A DNA stretch of 40,575 nucleotides from Promethearchaeota archaeon (GCA_014729315.1 WJKD01000270.1:1-40575); one strand, 5' to 3'. Shown: positions 1 through 8,264, counted from the first letter of the stretch. Numbers and translations: made by a program. Notes: generated by a model not told the origin, from the sequence alone.

Positions 1-1835
1 GTTTCGGGATTATAATTGATAATGATTGCTTGGTCTACTCCTTGGTTTTTTAAGCCCCATAAGCAATTTACTGACCCCCAATCAAATTCTACACTAGCTC
101 CAATCCGATAGGTTCCCGACCCAAGCACGATGACTTTTTTCAGATTTTCCTCAAATTCCTTTTGATAATCAATATCGTGTTCCGAGGCGCTATAAGTAAG
201 GTAGAGATAATTTGTTATAGCGGGCCATTCGGCAGCTAAAGTATCTATTCTTTTTGTATATGGGATTATGTGATGCTTCTTTCTTAATTGTCGAATCTTT
301 ATCGTATCAACATCCATTATTTTCGCAATTTGACCATCTGAAAATCCAAATCTTTTGGCCCGAAGGAGCCAAAATTTTTTGTCTTTTTCTGGAGTTGTGA
401 GGAAATTTAACTTGTTGAGATTTTGTTCTATTTCAATTATATTTTGTATTTTATAAAGGAACCACTTGTCGATTCGAGTAAGGTCGTAAATTACATCTAT
501 ATCCATTCCTCTATTGAACGCTTCAACTATTCGAAAAATCCTCAAATCGGTTGGATTTTTAAGTTCAAATTTTAGTTCATTTAAGTCTTCGATTATTTCG
601 AGATCGTTACCTACTAAACCCTTCATTCCAATGTCTAGCATCCGAATTGCTTTCTGGATAACTTCTTCAAATGTTCTTCCAATTGCCATCACCTCTCCTA
701 CGGATTTCATCTGTGATGAGATATGCCTATCTACTTTTTGAAACTTTGGCAAGTCCCATCGAGGAATCTTTAATACAAGATAATCTAAAGCAGGTTCAAA
801 GCAGGCGGTCGTAATTCCTGTAATTTTATTTTTTAGTTCCGGTAATGTATAACCAATTGCTAACTTAGCTGCAATATAAGCTAAAGGATAACCGGTAGCT
901 TTCGATGCGAGCGCTGACGATCGAGAAAGACGAGCGTTCACTTCGATCACCCGAAATTCCTTAGAAAAAGGATCTAAACCGTATTGGATGTTGCACTCTC
1001 CGATAATACCCAGATTTCGAATGACGCGTATTGATGCCGATCGGAGCATTTGGTATTCCTCGTTAGTGAGGGTTTGACTAGGGGCAACAACGATGGATTC
1101 CCCAGTGTGTATGCCCACAGGGTCAAAATTTTCCATATTACAATTGATAAAGCAATTATCTTCCGAATCTCTAACTACTTCGTATTCGATCTCTTTCCAA
1201 CCCCAAATAGACTCTTCTATTAAAATCTGGTTAATTCGAGATTGAGCTAATCCTTTTTTAGCCATTTTTTCAAATTCGTTCATATTATAGACAATGCCCG
1301 ATCCTCGACCTCCTAATGTATAAGCAACTCTCAACATCAAAGGAAAACCAAAGGTTTTTGCCACCCTTACAGCTTCTTTAAACGAGGTAACCGCCGTGCT
1401 TCTGCACACTTTAGCGTTGGATTGAATCATCGCTTTTACGAAAAGATCTCTGTCTTCAGTCACTTGAATCGCTTCTATTGGTGTTCCAAGTACTCTTATA
1501 TCATATTTATCCAATATACCGAATTCGCTCAACTCAACGCCTACATTAAGAGCAGTCTGACCTCCAAAAGCTAATAGAATGCCATCTGGTCTTTCTTTTT
1601 TAATGATTTCTTCAACATATTTTACGTTTATTGGAAGCAAATAAACTTTATCTGATAAGACCGGATCCGTCTGAATTGTAGCGATATTTGGATTAATTAA
1701 GATTGTTTCAATACCCTCTTCTTTTAAAGCCTTTAAAACCTGACTGCCTGAATAGTCAAATTCTCCCGCTTGACCAATTCGAATTCCTCCAGATCCTAAA
1801 ACCAATGCTTTCTTAATTGATTTATCAAGTGGCAT
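1..1835 (-). CDS. carB: carbamoyl-phosphate synthase large subunit, partial (C-terminus beyond left edge)
   Basis: Reading on the minus strand from the ATG at 1835 gives an open frame of 611 codons that runs off the left edge. It begins MPLDKSIKKALVLGSGGIRI, the typical CarB start, and the first ATP-grasp half follows, with LLAFGGQTALNVGVEL and RLSRSSALASKATGYPLA. The oligomerisation region comes next, and the second synthetase half opens at about residue 570 with VIVLGSGTYRIGASVEFDW. The family is about 1,070 residues, so roughly 57% is visible. The enzyme makes carbamoyl phosphate from bicarbonate, ATP and the ammonia delivered by CarA, for pyrimidine and arginine synthesis. The start codon directly follows the carA stop (TGA then ATG), so the two are surely co-transcribed and probably translationally coupled. 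No frame break is seen. Confidence 0.96.
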   Translation of the reverse strand, partial: MPLDKSIKKALVLGSGGIRIGQAGEFDYSGSQVLKALKEEGIETILINPNIATIQTDPVLSDKVYLLPINVKYVEEIIKKERPDGILLAFGGQTALNVGVELSEFGILDKYDIRVLGTPIEAIQVTEDRDLFVKAMIQSNAKVCRSTAVTSFKEAVRVAKTFGFPLMLRVAYTLGGRGSGIVYNMNEFEKMAKKGLAQSRINQILIEESIWGWKEIEYEVVRDSEDNCFINCNMENFDPVGIHTGESIVVAPSQTLTNEEYQMLRSASIRVIRNLGIIGECNIQYGLDPFSKEFRVIEVNARLSRSSALASKATGYPLAYIAAKLAIGYTLPELKNKITGITTACFEPALDYLVLKIPRWDLPKFQKVDRHISSQMKSVGEVMAIGRTFEEVIQKAIRMLDIGMKGLVGNDLEIIEDLNELKFELKNPTDLRIFRIVEAFNRGMDIDVIYDLTRIDKWFLYKIQNIIEIEQNLNKLNFLTTPEKDKKFWLLRAKRFGFSDGQIAKIMDVDTIKIRQLRKKHHIIPYTKRIDTLAAEWPAITNYLYLTYSASEHDIDYQKEFEENLKKVIVLGSGTYRIGASVEFDWGSVNCLWGLKNQGVDQAIIINYNPE

Positions 1836-2972
1836 TCATGTCAACTCCATCATTTTTTTAAACTTATCGAATAGATATAACGAATCAAAGGGACCTGGGG
1901 CTGCTTCGGGATGAAATTGAACGGCAATCATAGGTTTTGATTCGTGAACAATACCTTCGTTGGAATTATCGTCAATATTTTTCAAAAATTCCTTAAAACC
2001 TCCCGCTTCAAAATCTTTTACGCAAAACCCGTGATTCTGAGTAGTTATGTAACATTTTTGAGTATTTGTGTTGATTACTGTCTTATTTCCTCCTCTATGA
2101 CCGAATTTTAATTTATAAGATTCTCCACCTGCGGCTAGACCCATGATTTGATTGCCCAAACAGATTCCCATAGTCGGAATATTATTCTTTATTAAATTTT
2201 TGCAAAGTTTTATGGCATTCTTATAAATAGCAGGATTACCTGGTCCATTTGAAATGAAAACTCCGTTGGGCTTTAATTCCATGATTTGATCGTAATTATA
2301 ATCAAATGGGACAATAACTGTCTCTATATCTCTGATTAAAAAATTTCGTAAGATATTCAACTTCACTCCCATATCCAATACAACTACTCTACCAATTGGA
2401 TTTTTTGGAGTATGCGTAATAATACTTTTAGTAGAGACTTCGCTAGCGAGATGTCTAAGGTTCGGATCTTTAGCATCAGCCGCTATCCTCCTAAGCTTTT
2501 CAATATCTGGCTCCTCTTCTGCATCATAAGTTGCTAAAAGCCCAACTTGAACTCCCTCTTCTCTAAGAATTTTAGTAAGCGCTCGAGTATCGATCCATTC
2601 AATCCCAGGTACATCTTCTTCCTCCAAAAATTTATCCAGAGTTTTATTACTTTCGTAATGATGAGGTTTTTTACAACATTCGTTTACAATGTATCCAGAT
2701 ACTTTAATGGAATCTGATTCGAAATATTTCCAGACACCGAAATTATCTTTTTCCCAGGCTGGAACCCCGTAATTTCCGACAAGTGGATGAGTCATAATGA
2801 CGATTTGTCCTTGATAAGATGGATCGGTTAATGTCTCGTTGTATCCTGCACCAGTAATAGTTGTAAAGACCAACTCTCCCGTTATAATTTTACTAGCTCC
2901 GAAGCCGATTCCCCTAAAGTATCGACCATCTCGAAGCATTATGATAGCTGGTCTTTTTTCTTTATATAGCAT
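1836..2972 (-). CDS. carA: carbamoyl-phosphate synthase small (glutaminase) subunit
   Basis: The protein has 378 residues, normal for CarA. The N-terminal half is the small-subunit domain (LRDGRYFRGIGFG, GYNETLTDPSYQGQI). The C-terminal half is a class I glutamine amidotransferase with nucleophile Cys271 in GICLGNQIMGLAAGG and the His354/Glu356 pair in AVQFHPEAAPGP, so the triad is complete. It hydrolyses glutamine and passes ammonia to CarB. The first ATG gives MLYKEKRPAIIMLRDG; Met12 is a possible alternative start because most homologues begin close to LRDG. No Shine-Dalgarno is visible, and a TATA-like element about 38 bases upstream would give a very short leader. The stop abuts the carB start. 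Upstream on the same strand lie two small Cys-rich genes and pyrG. Confidence 0.97.
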   Translation of the reverse strand: MLYKEKRPAIIMLRDGRYFRGIGFGASKIITGELVFTTITGAGYNETLTDPSYQGQIVIMTHPLVGNYGVPAWEKDNFGVWKYFESDSIKVSGYIVNECCKKPHHYESNKTLDKFLEEEDVPGIEWIDTRALTKILREEGVQVGLLATYDAEEEPDIEKLRRIAADAKDPNLRHLASEVSTKSIITHTPKNPIGRVVVLDMGVKLNILRNFLIRDIETVIVPFDYNYDQIMELKPNGVFISNGPGNPAIYKNAIKLCKNLIKNNIPTMGICLGNQIMGLAAGGESYKLKFGHRGGNKTVINTNTQKCYITTQNHGFCVKDFEAGGFKEFLKNIDDNSNEGIVHESKPMIAVQFHPEAAPGPFDSLYLFDKFKKMMELT

Positions 2973-3002
2973 TTCAAATGCGTATAGTTAACAATTCTTT
3001 TT

Positions 3003-3018
3003 TAAGCTTATATGTCTT
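3003..3018 (-). promoter_or_regulatory. putative TATA-box promoter of carAB
   Basis: On the minus strand this stretch reads ACATATAAGC within an AT-rich context, centred about 38 bases before the carA ATG. Archaeal transcription usually starts about 25 bases downstream of the TATA centre, which would leave a leader of roughly 12 bases and fits the absence of a Shine-Dalgarno. In such AT-rich DNA TATA-like strings are common, so this is suggestive only. Confidence 0.35.
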
Positions 3019-3234
3019 AAGCATTGATAGCTAATATTTTTTTTTAATTATAATTATTAACCAGTTATATTCAGTTGTATTTTGAAACTGGTTAGCATTT
3101 CTGCTAGCATTTCAGAAAAACACTGTTAACTAAGTTGGAGAATTTTGCATATTCGATTAAATTACTCTTAAATTATTTATGGTTTTTAGAAACGAATAAA
3201 AATTGTACTAAATATTATAAAAAAATTAGAAAAT

Positions 3235-3432
3235 TCAATCCCATTTAGTATTTCCATACATTTCAAACAACTTTTCCATCGATTTTAAATATCGAGGATC
3301 ATTCGACTTCATTCGCCAAATACATTTTTCACATTCGTAGTAAGCTAAATGTTTTTTTGATACTAGTGATTTCACGCACTTTTGCCCTTTTCTTATCATA
3401 TAGCAAAATTCAGAGGGATTAGAACCAGTCAT
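3235..3432 (-). CDS. small cysteine-containing protein of unknown function
   Basis: The protein has 65 residues and four cysteines (C10, C19, C34, C37). The last two form a CxxC in YYECEKCIWRM, and the pattern C-x8-C-x14-C-x2-C could bind a metal ion such as zinc. The C-terminal third (YLKSMEKLFEMYGNTKWD) looks helical. I do not recognise the family. The gene lies between a second mini-protein with CxxC pairs and carA, all on the minus strand, 47 bases after the upstream mini-gene and about 260 bases before carA. It could share a transcript with pyrG. The cysteine pattern and codon use without internal stops support it as real, but no homologue could be checked. Confidence 0.6.
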   Translation of the reverse strand: MTGSNPSEFCYMIRKGQKCVKSLVSKKHLAYYECEKCIWRMKSNDPRYLKSMEKLFEMYGNTKWD

Positions 3433-3479
3433 TCTTTATTAGATATCGTAAAGATAAGATATTCCTTAATCGCTTAAAA

Positions 3480-3614
3480 TTAGAAGTCTGCATACTTATA
3501 TCCTTCATTTTCGCAATCTTCACAATAGGGACGACCTTCAATATAAATTGCATCATCTTCTGGAATCTTTTTACCACAATAATCACACTTTACCCATTCT
3601 TCATCATCGCTCAA
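3480..3614 (-). CDS. 44-residue LIM/zinc-ribbon-like mini-protein, TTG start
   Basis: The minus-strand frame from TTG at 3614 to TAA at 3480 encodes a very acidic 44-residue protein with two CxxC knuckles: KCDYCGKKI at residues 9-17 and PYCEDCENEG at 29-38. The spacing C-x2-C-x17-C-x2-C, with the IEGRPYCEDC stretch, is that of a single zinc finger resembling half of a LIM domain. An in-frame TAA lies two codons upstream of the TTG and there is no in-frame ATG, so TTG is the likely start. The gene follows pyrG by 59 bases on the same strand and precedes another small Cys protein, suggesting one transcript. The function is unknown; zinc binding is inferred from the motif. It is short enough to be missed by standard gene callers. 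Confidence 0.65.
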   Translation of the reverse strand: MSDDEEWVKCDYCGKKIPEDDAIYIEGRPYCEDCENEGYKYADF

Positions 3615-3673
3615 TGCTTATTCAACCCATTTTATAATAATTGATTATAATTTTTAAATAAAGTTCTCTATCC

Positions 3674-5362
3674 TTATAATTTTTTTTTTTCTTTATATGC
3701 AATACAAGCCTTTACATATTCTAAGTAAATAGGACTGGGAGCAAAAGGTCTTGATTTGAATTCGGGATGAAACTGGGTACCAACTGCGAAATGATCGTCT
3801 CTATCTAACTCGATGCTGTTAATTATCTTTCGCGTCTTATCATAACTCGAGACGATTAAACCATTATTTCTTGCCTCATCTGTTATAAAGCGCTCTTGAA
3901 GGTGATAGCGATGTCGAAATCGCTCAACGATCTCCTTTTTTTTATAGGCATCATATAATCTCGTTCCTTCCTCAACCTTTATTTCTATACCTCCTAATCT
4001 CATTGTACCTCCCATTTCGTTTACAACTTTTTGGCTTTCTAATAAGTCGACAACTGGATATGACGTTTCAGGATCTATTTCCGTTGAATTCGCTCCTTTT
4101 AAACCTAAATATTTTCTACAAAACGCTACATAAAATAATTGGGCTCCTAAACATATTCCTAGAAAAGGTATCCTATGTTCCATGGCGTATTCAGCGGAAG
4201 TTATCATTCCTTCGATCGCTCGCTTCCCAAATCCTGGAGTCAACAAGATTCCGCTACAATCTGAGAGTTCTTCTTCTATTTCAGTGCTATTGGTTATATT
4301 AATCATTTTAAGTTCTGCTTTGTATCCCAAGTGAGCAGCTGCGTGTTCAACCGCATCGTTTATCGAAATATAAGAATCAGAGATATTAAAATACTTACCA
4401 GGCATTCCAATTTTTATTGGTTCAAGCGAATTTTTGTATAAGTCCACCATTTTTACCCATTCTGAGTAGTTAGTTACTTCGTTGAAGGATACCAGTTTAG
4501 CTTTGAGATCTAATATGTTGCATAAGAGGTCCCCTAAATGCTGATTCTCAAATAATAAAGGTAATTCGTAAACCGTTTCTAAGTCTGGATTCGAAACAAC
4601 TGCCTCCACGGGAACATTTGAAAATAGAGAGATTTTTTTTCTTATATCCTCGGCTAATGGCTGTTCGCTCCTACAGATAATAATATCGGGTTGTAATCCC
4701 GCGCTCTGGAGCATTTTAACCGAATGTTGAGTAGGTTTGGACTTTTGTTGGCCAACCGCCCTAGAATATGGGACAAGAGTTACGTGAACAAATGCCGTAT
4801 AGTTCTTGGGAAGTTCTAATTTTAACTGTCGAAAAGATTCTAAAAAAATATCAGATTCTAAATCGCCGACAGTTCCACCGCATTCTATCAAAAGTATGTC
4901 TAGATCTTCGGTGTTCGCAATTTCTATTAATCGATCTTTTATCATATTCGTACAATGAGGAATAATTTGAACTGTTCGACCAAGAAACTTTCCTTTGCGT
5001 TCTCTCAATATTGTCGCCAAATATATTTGACCAGAAGTAATGTTATGAGCAGGATGAATATCAATTCCTAAGAATCTTTCATAAGTTCCAAAATCTTGAT
5101 CTATTTCTGAGATTCTATAAATTCTCTCGTCGCTCCCTGGTACGGGTTTGAAATCCCAGACTTCTTCTGTGATAAAGCATTCCCCGTGTTCGATGGGATT
5201 CAATGTTCCCGGATCTACATTCAAATAAGGATCAATTTTTACAACCGAAACTTTAAAACCTCTAAACTGAAGTATTTTTCCCATTGAGGCTGTAACTACG
5301 CCTTTACCAATACCAGACATCACGCCTCCCGTGGTAAACACAAATTTACAGCCAATTTTCAT
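3674..5362 (-). CDS. pyrG: CTP synthase
   Basis: The 562-residue protein converts UTP to CTP using ATP and glutamine. The amidoligase domain carries the P-loop GGVMSGIGKGVV (residues 12-23), KIDPYLNVDPGTLNPIEHGE (42-61) and ECGGTVGDLESD (160-171). The glutaminase domain has Cys404 in FLGICLGAQLF and His532/Glu534 in TQFHPEF, so both active sites are intact. Compared with the E. coli enzyme, the metal/UTP loop between HGE (59-61) and TYERF (93-97) is about 16 residues longer, and the usual GHYERF reads GTYERF. The gene is upstream of two zinc mini-proteins and carAB on the same strand, a pyrimidine cluster. The start at MKIGCKFVFTTGG fits the family, whose P-loop begins near residue 10. Confidence 0.96.
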   Translation of the reverse strand: MKIGCKFVFTTGGVMSGIGKGVVTASMGKILQFRGFKVSVVKIDPYLNVDPGTLNPIEHGECFITEEVWDFKPVPGSDERIYRISEIDQDFGTYERFLGIDIHPAHNITSGQIYLATILRERKGKFLGRTVQIIPHCTNMIKDRLIEIANTEDLDILLIECGGTVGDLESDIFLESFRQLKLELPKNYTAFVHVTLVPYSRAVGQQKSKPTQHSVKMLQSAGLQPDIIICRSEQPLAEDIRKKISLFSNVPVEAVVSNPDLETVYELPLLFENQHLGDLLCNILDLKAKLVSFNEVTNYSEWVKMVDLYKNSLEPIKIGMPGKYFNISDSYISINDAVEHAAAHLGYKAELKMINITNSTEIEEELSDCSGILLTPGFGKRAIEGMITSAEYAMEHRIPFLGICLGAQLFYVAFCRKYLGLKGANSTEIDPETSYPVVDLLESQKVVNEMGGTMRLGGIEIKVEEGTRLYDAYKKKEIVERFRHRYHLQERFITDEARNNGLIVSSYDKTRKIINSIELDRDDHFAVGTQFHPEFKSRPFAPSPIYLEYVKACIAYKEKKKL

Positions 5363-5494
5363 GAATATTCATCTTTTCAACTACATAAGAACTACATTTA
5401 TATTTCTAAATAAAAATTAAAAAATCAACTACATTTTATAAAATTTGCTTAAGAATAAAAAATTATTTTGTTAAGATTATAATAATTGAAGGAT

Positions 5495-6301
5495 TTACTT
5501 TCCTCTGAATTTCGGTTCCCTTTTAGCTTTAAGCGCCATTGCAGATTCTCTGAAATCACGCGTTTTTATAGCTTTTGCGATGCTTTGGTTTTCCAAGTCG
5601 AGAATCTTCTTTAAAATAGGGCTAAAATACGAGTGCATGGTTTTCTTGATAAGCTTAATAGCTAAACCGGGACCTTTTGGAGGAATAAGTTTGAGAGCTT
5701 GCTCTCTCGCATAAGGAAGTACTTTTTCCTTGGGAAGAACTTTATTGACTAATCTTAACTTTTCTGCTTCTAAAGCAGAGATTTTATCGCCAAAATACAC
5801 AATTTCCTTTGCTTTTTGGAATCCAACATAAAATGGAAGTAAGAAATTAGACGCAAATTCAGCGACAATACATCTCTTAATAAAATAGTAACCAAGCCAG
5901 GCGTCCTCAGACATGTATATCAAATCTGAAGCAATTAACGGCATTGTTATACCCGCTCCAACTGCTAATCCATTTATGACTGTAATGACTGGCTTGTAAA
6001 ATTCCCAAAATCGTAATGCTAATCTTTTTTGAGCCATATCTGCGGGATCGATTTTATTTTTCAATTCTGAAGGAGTCGAAGCAAAACTTACAAACGAACC
6101 TCCAGATGAGAAAGCGTTTGCTTCCTCGCATCCTGTTAGAATTAAGACTTTTGCGTTTTTGTCCGCTTCCATATCATCTAATACTTGTTCGATTTCGATG
6201 AAAGTGACAGGAGTTAGCGAATTCTTCCTGTTTGGTCTATTTAAGGTGATTGTACAGATTCCATTATCTTCTTTTTCGTAAATAATATCGTTATACTTCA
6301 T
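5495..6301 (-). CDS. crotonase-fold protein lacking both catalytic glutamates (copy 1)
   Basis: The protein has 268 residues, the usual length of an enoyl-CoA hydratase/isomerase. The fold signatures are clear: VLILTGCEEANAFSSGG (residues 52-68, first oxyanion-hole strand), VITVINGLAVGAGITM (105-120) and ISALEAEKLRLVNKVLPKEK. The two glutamates of rat crotonase (E144, E164) align with T119/M120 and F140, and no acidic residue replaces them. It is therefore probably not an ordinary hydratase; another CoA-ester chemistry or a binding role is possible. It lies 65 bases downstream of a close paralogue on the same strand, so they are likely co-transcribed. The C-terminus ends in the typical EPKFRGK. 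The fold assignment is very secure and the reaction is unknown. Confidence 0.88.
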   Translation of the reverse strand: MKYNDIIYEKEDNGICTITLNRPNRKNSLTPVTFIEIEQVLDDMEADKNAKVLILTGCEEANAFSSGGSFVSFASTPSELKNKIDPADMAQKRLALRFWEFYKPVITVINGLAVGAGITMPLIASDLIYMSEDAWLGYYFIKRCIVAEFASNFLLPFYVGFQKAKEIVYFGDKISALEAEKLRLVNKVLPKEKVLPYAREQALKLIPPKGPGLAIKLIKKTMHSYFSPILKKILDLENQSIAKAIKTRDFRESAMALKAKREPKFRGK

Positions 6302-6366
6302 TTAATTTGCCCGCTATGATCTAATAGAATTCTAAAAACCAGTAATAATATTTTGTATGTAGTTAG

Positions 6367-7188
6367 CTATTTTCCTTTAAATCTTGGTTCTTTTTTAGTA
6401 ACTAAAGATTTCAATGAAGCTCTAAAGTCGGAGGATTTGAGCAATGTTCTTAAGCCTTCGTTTTCTAGATCTAGGGTTTCTTCTAAGATATCTTTGTAAT
6501 AGTCGTGCATGGTTTTCTTCATCAATTTAATCGAAAGACTTGGTCCTTTCGGAGGTATAAGTTTTAGAGCTTGTTCTCTTGCAAAAGATAACAAATCTTC
6601 TCGGGGAAGAACCTTATTAGCTAAACCCAATTCTACAGCTTCTTTTGCAGTTAATTTTTTCCCAAAATACACAATTTCTTTTGCTTTTTGGAAGCCGACG
6701 TAGAATGGAAGTAAAAAATGCGCAGCAAATTCTGCCATTACAGCTCTTTTGACAAAATAAAAACCAACCCACGCGTCTTCAGACATATATATTAAATCAG
6801 CACCTGCTAATAACATTGTAAATCCTGCGCCAACGGCGAGACCATTAACTGCTGCTATAACTGGTTTAGAGAAGTTCCATAGTCTTAAACAGAGTTTTTT
6901 TTGAGCGATATCTTGTAAATCGATATCCTTCATTATCTCTTGGGGAACTTTTGTTAAAATATTCATGTTAAAGTAACCTCCAGATGAGAAAGCGTTTGCT
7001 TCCTCGCATCCCGTAAGAATTAAGACTTTTGCGTTTTTGTCCGCTTCCATATCGTCTAAGATAGTTACAAGCTCCAAAAAGGTAACAAAAGACATGGCGT
7101 TCCGTCTTTTTGGGATGTTTAAAGTTGCGGTGCATATTCCATTATCTTCCTTCTCGTAAATAATATCCTTAATATCTTCTACATTCAT
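6367..7188 (-). CDS. crotonase-fold protein lacking both catalytic glutamates (copy 2)
   Basis: The 273-residue protein is a clear paralogue of the adjacent downstream gene. It carries VLILTGCEEANAFSSGG (residues 55-71), VIAAVNGLAVGAGFTM (110-125) and LTAKEAVELGLANKVLPRED, and ends EPRFKGK. As in its partner, the crotonase glutamate positions are occupied by T124/M125 and F145. The shared stretch YMSEDAW followed by (L/V)G(Y/F)YF suggests a conserved, altered active site, not decay. It is the first gene of the pair on the minus strand. One 83-base block is almost identical between the copies (6099-6181 and 6977-7059), more than neighbouring segments. The start at MNVEDIKDIIYEKED gives a few more N-terminal residues than copy 1. 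Confidence 0.88.
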   Translation of the reverse strand: MNVEDIKDIIYEKEDNGICTATLNIPKRRNAMSFVTFLELVTILDDMEADKNAKVLILTGCEEANAFSSGGYFNMNILTKVPQEIMKDIDLQDIAQKKLCLRLWNFSKPVIAAVNGLAVGAGFTMLLAGADLIYMSEDAWVGFYFVKRAVMAEFAAHFLLPFYVGFQKAKEIVYFGKKLTAKEAVELGLANKVLPREDLLSFAREQALKLIPPKGPSLSIKLMKKTMHDYYKDILEETLDLENEGLRTLLKSSDFRASLKSLVTKKEPRFKGK

Positions 7189-7412
7189 TTTAACAGACTG
7201 TTGATTTTAAAATCGTTAATTATATAAGGATTTAATCTCAACACTTATAATAATTTCTTCTCTATTTGCTGATAAAAATCGAGAGTATTTTACGATAATA
7301 AAATCTTAAAGGTAGGTACTTTCAAATTAACTATAAAATTAAGAAACAACAACAATTAGATTACTTATTGAAATAGATATTTGAATAAGATAAAGATTAG
7401 ATACAACCTCAC

Positions 7413-7715
7413 ATGCCAAAATCCTTTCAAAAGATTTATAAAGTTGAAATTAGAGGTCAGGAATATTCTTTTGAGCTCAAAACTCGCCCAAACGGTAACA
7501 TTTTACTTGTTATTCCCAATGTTGGAGGGGATATGGAAGCAATGCCTCTTCACCCACGACAATATAAATGGATTAAAACGAAAATACAAACCATTAAGGG
7601 CATCAATCCGATCTGGACAACAGTCTGGGAATTGACATCTGAGAAGGTGCTAAAGAATGTCGAGGAAATTTTTAAAAGTGAAGGAGAACTAGCTTACGAA
7701 AAGGAATGGGATTAA
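7413..7715 (+). CDS. small protein of unknown function (100 aa)
   Basis: An ATG-started plus-strand frame encodes 100 residues beginning MPKSFQKIYKVEIRGQEYSF. The N-terminal half looks like short beta strands (YKVEIRGQEYSFELKTR, NGNILLVIPNVGGD). The C-terminal half looks helical and acidic, ending SEGELAYEKEWD. A second frame overlaps most of it from a TTG at 7381, but its protein is rich in unusual residues and reads as a shadow. No family is recognised, no signal peptide or membrane segment is present, and there is no clear Shine-Dalgarno. It is divergent from the crotonase pair upstream and faces the broken toxin-antitoxin remnant downstream. Confidence 0.55.
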   Translation: MPKSFQKIYKVEIRGQEYSFELKTRPNGNILLVIPNVGGDMEAMPLHPRQYKWIKTKIQTIKGINPIWTTVWELTSEKVLKNVEEIFKSEGELAYEKEWD

Positions 7716-7734
7716 ATCATTTCTTAATCTGTAT

Positions 7735-8164
7735 CTAAAAATTGGTCTTCAAATCTATTAATTATTTTCTTTTTATAAGAATCAAAGATCCCTAACTCAT
7801 CTTTTTACCGCATCGTATACTATTTTATTGTCTATTTCCATGTATAAATATCCAAGAAAGTTTCTAATTTTTATCATTTGAATAGGTTTTTTTCCATTTG
7901 CTCAGTAATAATTCCCTTTTTATCTAATAACTCAAATATTGGAGAATAAGTTTCGGGTATTACATTTTTATTGAATGAGAGAATGTGTGCACCGATATCT
8001 ATACAAATATTAATACATATTACTAAAGCTCTCTGCACCATTAATTACTTCGATAAATCAGATAAAAATTACCTCTTCGATATTCTTTGAATTTTTCTTA
8101 GCTCATTTAAGAACAGAGCAAGTTTATTAAAGCGTTTAATGACTAGATCTCTATAAATCTGCAT
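7735..8164 (-). pseudogene. decayed HepT-like (HEPN/DUF86) toxin gene
   Basis: Three minus-strand frames joined by frameshifts rebuild a HEPN/DUF86 protein. First, 8164-8069 gives MQIYRDLVIKRFNKLALFLNELRKIQ.. (31 aa). Second, after a frame change and an in-frame TAA near 8042-8050, 8041-7874 gives VQRALVICINICIDIGAHIL and VIPETYSPIFELLDKKGIIT. Third, 7877-7735 gives KIRNFLGYLYMEIDNKIVYD, with another frame change before DELGIFDSYKKKIINRFEDQ. This matches the HepT order: N-terminal helix pair, VERAL..I..CIDI.xHI, PETY..xFxxL, then the RX4H nuclease motif. That motif reads RNFLGY, so the histidine is Tyr. At least three disruptions make it non-functional. Its ATG overlaps the end of the MntA-like remnant, as in intact cassettes. 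Confidence 0.8.
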
Positions 8165-8264
8165 TATCTAAAACCTCTCTAACATGATCTTTGTCTAGTT
8201 TATTTAGTAATGGTTTGATATCATAATACTCATTCAAAACTCTCAAAATATAAAGTTTTTCCAT
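8151..8264 (-). pseudogene. remnant of MntA-like nucleotidyltransferase antitoxin (C-terminus)
   Basis: The minus-strand frame from 8264 to the TAG at 8151 encodes 37 residues beginning MEKLYILRVLNEYYDIKPLL. The stretch ILRVLNEYYDIKPL resembles the C-terminal helix of MntA/minimal nucleotidyltransferases (typically ..RVLREYFDxxP..). An in-frame stop immediately precedes the ATG and no GSxxxG...DxD nucleotidyltransferase core is visible upstream, where an intact metabolic gene lies. Only the tail of the antitoxin seems to survive. It overlaps the start of the broken HepT by 14 bases, the normal overlap of this module. The assignment depends on the neighbouring HepT remnant. Confidence 0.6.

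Noticed and set aside
4003..4302. 99-residue plus-strand frame within pyrG
   Set aside because: Antisense shadow of a certain gene; no ribosome site or recognised motif.
7381..7635. 84-residue frame from a TTG overlapping the 100-residue gene at 7413
   Set aside because: It overlaps almost entirely in another frame, with less protein-like composition; the ATG-started frame fits better.
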